From JAJBWD01 sp041670885 (lineage in GTDB: Bacteria; Bacillota; Clostridia; Clostridiales; Clostridiaceae), in contig JBAXYJ010000087.1 of the NCBI GenBank assembly GCA_041670885.1, forward strand, positions 1 to 11,050: a DNA stretch of 11,050 nt, read 5' to 3'. A program made the translations under genes and the position numbers. The first letter of the stretch is position 1, and each line of letters starts with the position of its first letter. The notes beneath the pieces were generated by a model that was not told the origin of the DNA, searched no databases, and worked only from the letters and a program-made list of their open reading frames with translations. Below, one piece after another: positions 7,235 to 11,050 of this stretch.

Positions 7235-8162
7235 ATAATACGTCTTTAATTACTCTTAAAGCATTTTTATAATATATCTTTTCAATATCATCTTCTGAAA
7301 GCTCCCCCTTTAATGCTGAGTGCAGCTTATCCATCTCTGATGCATTTTTTATTTCTACCTGATTTGATATTCCGTCAAAATCAGAACCCAAGGCTAGAAC
7401 ATCTATTCCTCCTACATTCTTTATATGGTTAATATGTTTTTTCATATCTTCAATTTTCGTTACTTCATTTTCTCCCATAAAGCCGGAACAGAAATTAAGT
7501 CCCATTACTCCGCCGGAGCCAGCCAGCTTTCGTATCATATCATCTCCTAAATTTCTGCTGTGACCTTTTACAGCTCTGGAATTTGAATGAGATGCTAAAA
7601 CGGGATATTTTGATAAATTAAGTACATCATTAAAGCCGCTGTCATTTAAATGAGATACATCAATTAACATCTTATAGTGATTCATAGCCTGTACTAATTC
7701 TTTCCCAAAATTTTTTAAACCAGAGCAGGCTTTTTCTTTCATTATATGAGGATAGCCTATGCTGTTTTCGTAGTTCCAGGTAAGTGTAATCAGCCTGATC
7801 CCTTTATCATAGAAAAATTTAAGATTATCAATATTTCCTTCTAATGCTTCTCCTTCTTCAATGGTTAAAAATGCAGACATCTTGTTTGAGCCTTTGTTCT
7901 CTATCAGTGTTTTATAATCTAAAGCTAATTCTATATAGTCTTTATTTTTAGTAAGCTCTTTATGAAAATTATCTATCATATCTGAAGCTATCATAAATGG
8001 GCTTTCTAAATCCTTATTATTAATAAACATGGCAAAAAATTGAGCCAGACATTTACCTTTGATCATTTTCCCAATATCTACAGAAAAATCATTTCTGAAT
8101 AATTCCTTATCCTTATAAAACAGCCTGCTGGCAGTATCACAGTGGAAATCAATATAATTCAT
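7233..8162 (-). CDS. Membrane dipeptidase-type zinc peptidase (family M19)
   Basis: A 309-aa enzyme of the renal dipeptidase family (peptidase M19), which hydrolyses a broad range of dipeptides with two zinc ions. The metal ligands are visible: DFHCDT with H7 and D9, the bridging Glu in LTIEEGEAL (E102), DVSH with H171, SHSNSR with H192, and GSDFDG with D261. Length is normal for bacterial members. There is no signal peptide or lipid anchor, so despite the family name this protein is probably cytoplasmic, serving peptide or D-containing dipeptide salvage. GGAGG lies 4 bases upstream of the ATG. It converges with the EEP-family gene and diverges from the 40-aa gene at 8231; a good promoter lies at 8189-8216. 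No peptide transporter or amino acid gene lies next to it, so the physiological substrate is open. Confidence 0.95.
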   Translation of the reverse strand: MNYIDFHCDTASRLFYKDKELFRNDFSVDIGKMIKGKCLAQFFAMFINNKDLESPFMIASDMIDNFHKELTKNKDYIELALDYKTLIENKGSNKMSAFLTIEEGEALEGNIDNLKFFYDKGIRLITLTWNYENSIGYPHIMKEKACSGLKNFGKELVQAMNHYKMLIDVSHLNDSGFNDVLNLSKYPVLASHSNSRAVKGHSRNLGDDMIRKLAGSGGVMGLNFCSGFMGENEVTKIEDMKKHINHIKNVGGIDVLALGSDFDGISNQVEIKNASEMDKLHSALKGELSEDDIEKIYYKNALRVIKDVL

Positions 8163-8188
8163 AATTCCTCCGAAAGTTTTTTATAATA

Positions 8189-8216
8189 ATTTTACTCTCT
8201 TTTGAGATAATATCAA
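8189..8216 (-). promoter_or_regulatory. Promoter of the dipeptidase gene
   Basis: On the minus strand TTGATA (8211-8216) and TAAAAT (8189-8194) are separated by 16 bases. The -35 box lies 2 bases from the ribosome binding site of the divergent 40-aa gene, so the two transcription units share a very tight control region. Confidence 0.6.
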
Positions 8217-8230
8217 TAGGAGGTGATAAT

Positions 8231-8353
8231 ATGCCAAAGGATAGTCAGGTTGATAAAAAGGGAATAAGAGAAGCTAAGGCTAATTTTGATACCCCAAGTA
8301 CAAGGGAGACCGGCAAAAATAAAAATAGGACAGCCAAAAAACAATCTACTTAA
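8231..8353 (+). CDS. 40-aa basic small protein, unknown
   Basis: Forty codons from ATG 8231 to TAA 8351-8353. The ribosome binding site is a perfect AGGAGGTGA (8218-8226), 4 bases from the start, stronger than that of any neighbour, and this is the main reason to call it a gene. The product is hydrophilic and basic (8 Lys, 3 Arg against 3 Asp, 2 Glu), starts MPKDSQVDKKGIREAKANF, contains F19 as its only aromatic residue, has no Cys, and is rich in Lys/Asn/Thr/Ser toward the end (TPSTRETGKNKNRTAKKQST). It has neither a signal peptide nor a membrane segment and is probably disordered. I do not recognise the family. A nucleic-acid-binding or spore-core small protein would fit the composition, but that is inference. 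No clear promoter is seen in the 68-base gap. A 14-bp inverted repeat follows 14 bases after the stop. Confidence 0.65.
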   Translation: MPKDSQVDKKGIREAKANFDTPSTRETGKNKNRTAKKQST

Positions 8354-8367
8354 CATACAAATTTTAT

Positions 8368-8433
8368 AGGAAATTGCATAAATGTGATATGACAGCTGAT
8401 TATGTGTTGATTATGCAATTTCCTTATTTTACT
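8368..8433 (+). repeat. 14-bp perfect inverted repeat, possible terminator
   Basis: AGGAAATTGCATAA (8368-8381) and TTATGCAATTTCCT (8411-8424) are perfect complements around a 29-base loop, followed by TATTTTACTT. The position after the 40-aa gene and the T-rich tail fit a terminator, but the long loop and AT-rich stem are unusual. It could also be a structured RNA or a binding site. It ends just before the promoter of the next gene. Confidence 0.7.
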
Positions 8434-8461
8434 TGACATTGGATTATTTAATATTTATAGT
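8433..8461 (+). promoter_or_regulatory. Promoter of the small multidrug-export-family gene
   Basis: A perfect TTGACA (8433-8438) and TATAGT (8456-8461) are separated by 17 bases. Start of transcription is expected near 8468, giving a leader of about 36 bases. Confidence 0.8.
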
Positions 8462-8503
8462 ATTTTTATGAGTTTAATTTGATGTTAGTATTGGAGAGAT
8501 AAA

Positions 8504-8959
8504 ATGAACATAATAAAAACTATGCTGCTTGCTGCTGTTCCTCTTATGGAGCAAAAAGGAGCCATTCCTCTTGGTATATATAAATATGGACTCAGTCCTA
8601 TGACTGCCTTTATAGTTACACTTATAGGAAGCTTCCTTCCGGTTCCCTTTGTTCTTATTCTGTTTAACAGTATATTTGCATTTATGAAAAAACATGAAGT
8701 TTTTGACCCATTAAATAAATTTATAGAAAGAAAGATTGAAAAGGGCTCTAAAAATATGGAAAAGTATAAGGAGCTGGGGCTTATTATTTTTATTGGTATA
8801 CCTCTTCCAACCACAGGACTTTGGACAGGTTCTGCTATTGCATCCTTTCTAAAGCTTGATTTTAAAAAGTCTATAGTCTGTGCTCTAATTGGAGGAACTA
8901 TATCCGGAACTATTATTACTTTTATATCTGTTTATTTTCCGCATATGTTAGGCTATTAA
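8504..8959 (+). CDS. Small multidrug-export-family membrane protein
   Basis: A 151-aa integral membrane protein matching the family annotated as putative small multi-drug export proteins (COG2426 type). Characteristic blocks are PLMEQKGAIPLGI (residues 13-25) and GIPLPTTGLWTGSAIASFL (98-116). Hydrophobic segments lie at about 31-60, 90-116 and 122-145, with a charged cytoplasmic-type loop between (61-90, Lys/Glu-rich). The paired re-entrant look of the two Pro/Gly-rich blocks resembles DedA-like proteins. The export function is only a family label with little experimental support. GGAGA lies 6 bases before the ATG. It has its own near-consensus promoter and no obvious partner gene. Confidence 0.88.
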   Translation: MNIIKTMLLAAVPLMEQKGAIPLGIYKYGLSPMTAFIVTLIGSFLPVPFVLILFNSIFAFMKKHEVFDPLNKFIERKIEKGSKNMEKYKELGLIIFIGIPLPTTGLWTGSAIASFLKLDFKKSIVCALIGGTISGTIITFISVYFPHMLGY

Positions 8960-8993
8960 GGGAATTGTGTAATAACCTTTTGGCTGATTTTCA

Positions 8994-9028
8994 GATTAAA
9001 AATAACAAATTATCAATGCTTTTTAATC
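8994..9028. repeat. AT-rich hairpin in the convergent gap
   Basis: GATTAAAAA (8994-9002) and TTTTTAATC (9020-9028) pair over 9 bp; two further bases pair after one mismatch. It lies between the convergent genes ending at 8959 and 9086 and may weakly terminate one or both, but neither side has a clear T run. The rest of 8960-9085 shows nothing further except another AT-rich partial repeat around 9054-9078. Confidence 0.35.
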
Positions 9029-9085
9029 AGAAAAAACTAATTATTGAATTGTGAAATTTCTTCTTTTAAGAAAATTTAGAATAGG

Positions 9086-9391
9086 TTATTCTATAAGATC
9101 TATTCTTTCTTTTATGATTTTAAAGAGTTCATTACAGGCTTCGTTTATTTCATATATGGTGTCATTTGTCTTTCTAATTTTTCTTTTTTTAGGTTTTGTA
9201 ATGAAGCTTTGGGAAAGGTAATTTGCACTTTCGGCTAATGATGAAGCTGCGGAACTGAGTTTATATAAAAGATCAGCTATAGGTGAAATACTGCTATCTA
9301 TGTAGGACTTTTCCCTGGGATCTGAAGGGAGCTCGGACAAATCTTTTTTTACAGCGTTTATATTATTTATATTCTCCATTAAATTTGCCAT
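9086..9391 (-). CDS. Hypothetical 101-aa protein
   Basis: I do not recognise this protein. AAGGAG lies 5 bases upstream of the ATG, which supports translation. The product is soluble-looking and mainly helical: an N-terminal Asn/Ser/Asp-rich part, an Ala/Ser/Leu helix around residues 36-62 (ISPIADLLYKLSSAASSLAE), a strongly basic stretch KPKKRKIRK at 66-74, and an amphipathic acidic helix from about 77 to the end (IYEINEACNELFKIIKERID). One Cys, no signal peptide, no membrane helix. Two helices joined by a basic linker would suit a small nucleic-acid- or partner-binding protein, but this is a guess. It diverges from the MazG-like gene across 63 bases. Confidence 0.7.
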   Translation of the reverse strand: MANLMENINNINAVKKDLSELPSDPREKSYIDSSISPIADLLYKLSSAASSLAESANYLSQSFITKPKKRKIRKTNDTIYEINEACNELFKIIKERIDLIE

Positions 9392-9421
9392 ATAAACTCC
9401 TTAAAATTATAAAACATAGTG

Positions 9422-9435
9422 TATAATTAATTATA
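9422..9435. promoter_or_regulatory. Palindromic divergent -10 region
   Basis: TATAATTAATTATA is a perfect 14-bp palindrome that supplies a TATAAT on each strand between two divergent genes (ATGs at 9391 and 9455). No convincing -35 box is seen for either direction, so promoter activity is likely for at least one gene but not assigned with certainty. Confidence 0.4.
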
Positions 9436-9454
9436 TGAAGCTGGAGGTAATATT

Positions 9455-9784
9455 ATGGATTTAAATCAGTATCAAGATAAAATGTTAAGGACAGCAGGCA
9501 ATATAAGCTTAAATAATGAAAACCTGACACTGGGTGCTCTTGGAATATCAGGAGAAGCAGGAGAGGTTACGGATTACATAAAAAAGGTTATTTTTCATGG
9601 ACATGATTTAGATAAAGAAAAAATATCTCTGGAACTGGGAGATGTGCTCTGGTATCTATCATATATATCAAAAGTAATTGATGTTCCCCTGGAAAAAATA
9701 GCAGATATGAACATAGAAAAGCTTAAAAAGCGCTATCCTGATGGCTTTAGCCAAGAGAAAAGTATAAATAGACAGGTGAAATGA
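9455..9784 (+). CDS. MazG-like nucleotide pyrophosphohydrolase
   Basis: A 109-aa all-alpha NTP pyrophosphohydrolase, which cleaves nucleoside triphosphates to the monophosphate and pyrophosphate with Mg. The two halves of the metal site are present: GEAGE with E34 and E37, then ELGD with E60 and D63, in the context SLELGDVLWYLSYIS typical of the short, single-domain MazG-like group. RYPDGFS near 93-99 is also a common tail in this group. Likely a housecleaning enzyme for damaged nucleotides; substrate unknown. GGAGG lies 7 bases before the ATG. Its stop overlaps the first ATG of the methyltransferase remnant (ATGA at 9781-9784), so the two once formed a coupled pair. Confidence 0.92.
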   Translation: MDLNQYQDKMLRTAGNISLNNENLTLGALGISGEAGEVTDYIKKVIFHGHDLDKEKISLELGDVLWYLSYISKVIDVPLEKIADMNIEKLKKRYPDGFSQEKSINRQVK

Positions 9785-10139
9785 TGATAAATAATATTAA
9801 CGAAGAAAAATATAATGTAATAGAAAAATCTGAGAATTCTTATGTTTTATCAAAATGGTATAAAATATCTTAAAAAAATAATTTCAAAATATTTTTGACG
9901 GATACAAAAGCGGAAAAATCATATTTTCAATATGATTATAAGGGAAGGGTTGCCTTGGCTGCGGTTAGCGAAAAGGATGGAATTTCAAGGAACGGGTATA
10001 AGAGCAGATTAATTTGATTTCTATTCCTATGTTTGGAGACTGCAATTCCCTAAATGCTGCTATTGCCACAACCATATTTTTATATGAGGTCAGCTTGAAG
10101 CAAAAAAAAATTGTTTGGATAAACTTGACAATTATTTAA
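9781..10139 (+). pseudogene. Decayed SpoU/TrmH-type RNA methyltransferase
   Basis: Remains of a 2'-O-ribose RNA methyltransferase of the SpoU family. Frame 1 reads from ATG 9781 (or 9784, which has the better spacing from AGGTGA) through KYNVIEKSENSYVLSKWYKIS to a TAA at 9871. The same frame then continues with FKIFLTDTKAEKSY and YKGRVALAAVSEKDGISR, the equivalent of the family's 'G.E..G(I/L)S' block, to a TGA at 10015. The C-terminal signature LISIPMFGDCNSLNAAIATTIFLYEVSLKQK lies in another frame (ATG of IPM at 10029), so there is a frameshift at about 10000-10016. It ends at TAA 10137-10139. The first SpoU motif (N-P-G-N-x-G...R) is missing between the N-terminal piece and FKIFLTD, so an internal deletion is also likely. 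No functional enzyme can be made. Family identity rests on the last two motifs and is firm; the RNA target is unknown. Confidence 0.85.
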
Positions 10140-10153
10140 TAAGGTATTATCAT
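10125..10153 (+). promoter_or_regulatory. Promoter of the ilvE transcript
   Basis: A perfect TTGACA (10125-10130) and TATCAT (10148-10153) are separated by 17 bases; a TATTAT at 10145-10150 is an alternative with a short spacer. The -35 lies inside the last codons of the methyltransferase remnant. Confidence 0.6.
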
Positions 10154-10191
10154 TTATACAATTAACCAATGTTTAAAAAATGAATTAAATG

Positions 10192-10220
10192 GATTATGCT
10201 GCTGCATAATCTGATTTTTT
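10192..10220 (+). terminator. Terminator in the ilvE leader
   Basis: GATTATGC (10192-10199) and GCATAATC (10204-10211) form an 8-bp stem with a TGCT loop, followed by TGA and six T residues. It lies after the likely ilvE promoter and only 18 bases before the start codon, so it could attenuate ilvE; alternatively it ends the upstream MazG/methyltransferase transcript. No T-box core or leader peptide rich in Ile, Leu or Val is visible. Confidence 0.7.
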
Positions 10221-10238
10221 ATAATAGGGGGCAAAGAA

Positions 10239-11050
10239 ATGAAAGAATCATATGTAATTTACAATGGAGAAATAGTAAAGGAAGAAGATGTTAGCATAAG
10301 CATAAGGTCTAAGGCCTTTAATTATGGCTTAGGCTGTTTTGAGGGAATCAGAGCTTACTGGGATGAGGAAAAGGAAGAAATGTATGCATTCAGGCTTAAG
10401 GACCATTATGACAGGTTAAAGGCATCCTGTAAGACTTTATGGATTAACATACCCTATACTTCTGAGGAGCTTTGCAAAATGACTTTAGAGCTTTTAAAGA
10501 AAAATGATTATAAGACAACCACCTATATAAGACCTGTTGCCTATAAGGGCTCAGATAAATTAGCACCAAGTCTTTATGACGATGATGATGACAGGCTTGT
10601 TATTTACTGTCAGCCTCTCGGAAAATATGCAGGGAAGGAAGAGCTAAGCGTTGCTGTATCCTCCTGGACAAGAATATCAGATAATATGCTTCCTCCAAGG
10701 ACAAAGGCAACGGCGGCTTATTTAAATTCTGCATTAGCATCACTTGAGGTATTATCAAACGGTTTTGATGAAGCCGTATTCTTAACTAAAAACGGGTATG
10801 TATGTGAGGGACCTGGAGAAAACCTGTTTATAGTAAAAAAAGGGAAACTTATTACTCCTCCTGTATCCGATGATATATTAGAAGGAATTACAAGAGATAC
10901 AGTAATCAGACTTGCTAAGGAAGAGTTAAACATGGAAGTAGTGGAGAGAAGTGTCCCAAGGTGCGAGCTGTATGCAGCAGATGAGATGTTTTTCAGCGGA
11001 ACCGCTATGGAGGTAACAGCAGTTGTAAATGTGGACAGAAGGCAGATAGG
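10239..11050 (+). CDS. ilvE: Branched-chain amino acid aminotransferase, C-terminus missing
   Basis: PLP-dependent class IV aminotransferase catalysing the last step of isoleucine, leucine and valine synthesis and the first step of their breakdown. 270 codons are visible before the window ends; about 30-40 residues are missing. Seen in order: NYGLGCFEGIRAY (28-40), FRLKDHYDRL (51-60), the PLP lysine in PRTKATAAYLNSALAS (K156), the cofactor- and substrate-binding block CEGPGENLFIVK (189-200, with E194), PPVSDDILEGITRD (207-220), and FFSGTAMEVTAV near the end. The typical ILEGITR motif supports an ilvE-type rather than D-amino acid or aminodeoxychorismate enzyme. GGGG lies about 8 bases before the ATG. 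Expression may be limited by the leader terminator at 10192-10220. Confidence 0.93.
   Translation, partial: MKESYVIYNGEIVKEEDVSISIRSKAFNYGLGCFEGIRAYWDEEKEEMYAFRLKDHYDRLKASCKTLWINIPYTSEELCKMTLELLKKNDYKTTTYIRPVAYKGSDKLAPSLYDDDDDRLVIYCQPLGKYAGKEELSVAVSSWTRISDNMLPPRTKATAAYLNSALASLEVLSNGFDEAVFLTKNGYVCEGPGENLFIVKKGKLITPPVSDDILEGITRDTVIRLAKEELNMEVVERSVPRCELYAADEMFFSGTAMEVTAVVNVDRRQI

Noticed and set aside
8474..8814. Two minus-strand frames opposite the multidrug-export-family gene
   Set aside because: The plus-strand frame has conserved family motifs, a near-consensus promoter and a ribosome binding site; the antisense frames have none of these.
10189..10209. Leader peptide MDYAAA before ilvE
   Set aside because: No ribosome binding site, no branched-chain residues, and it coincides with the terminator stem, so it is most likely chance.
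10140..10238. T-box leader for ilvE
   Set aside because: The leader is too short and has no AAGGTGG-like core or stem I features, unlike the clear example before ileS.
10718..10933. 71-codon minus-strand frame inside ilvE
   Set aside because: Antisense to conserved ilvE motifs, including the cofactor-binding block.
1..11050. CRISPR array, tRNA or rRNA genes
   Set aside because: No regularly spaced direct repeats, cloverleaf-like stretches or rRNA-like sequence were seen on reading both strands.

Overview
The window looks like chromosome from a low-GC Gram-positive, spore-former-type Firmicute, most likely Clostridium sensu lato. The clues are strong AT bias, AGGAGG-type ribosome binding sites, sigma-A promoters of the TTGACA/TATAAT type, short T-tailed terminators between nearly every gene, an isoleucine T-box in front of ileS, and a CcpA-like LacI-family regulator. 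I cannot name the species. Most genes are single transcription units on alternating strands. No phage module, CRISPR array, rRNA or tRNA gene is visible.

Left part (1-3780): the 5' end of a minus-strand lipoprotein gene (YerB/DUF3048 type) diverges from ileS. The 385-base gap between them holds two good promoters and an Ile-specific (AUC) T-box leader with its terminator. ileS encodes a 1033-aa isoleucyl-tRNA synthetase of the long, eukaryote-like type and ends in a near-perfect palindromic terminator. A 66-aa two-helix membrane protein on the other strand ends inside that same terminator.

Middle part (3780-8162): a CcpA-like LacI-family repressor with a candidate operator upstream; an intact but apparently catalytically dead IS1595-type transposase relative (minus strand); a membrane-anchored endonuclease/exonuclease/phosphatase-family protein (plus strand); and a zinc dipeptidase of peptidase family M19 (minus strand). 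Convergent gene pairs share or abut terminators.

Right part (8163-11050): a 40-aa basic, disordered-looking small protein with an ideal ribosome binding site, followed by a 14-bp perfect inverted repeat; a small multidrug-export-family membrane protein behind a near-consensus promoter; an unknown 101-aa minus-strand gene; a MazG-like NTP pyrophosphohydrolase; a decayed SpoU/TrmH-type RNA methyltransferase that was once translationally coupled to it; and a branched-chain amino acid aminotransferase (ilvE) cut by the window end, preceded by a promoter and a leader terminator.

The two ends are loosely linked by isoleucine: ileS charges it and senses its tRNA through the T-box, and ilvE makes it. 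I see no complete new multi-gene system. The most unusual items are the transposase relative that has lost its catalytic residues, the recently decayed methyltransferase, and the 40-aa gene with its adjoining inverted repeat.
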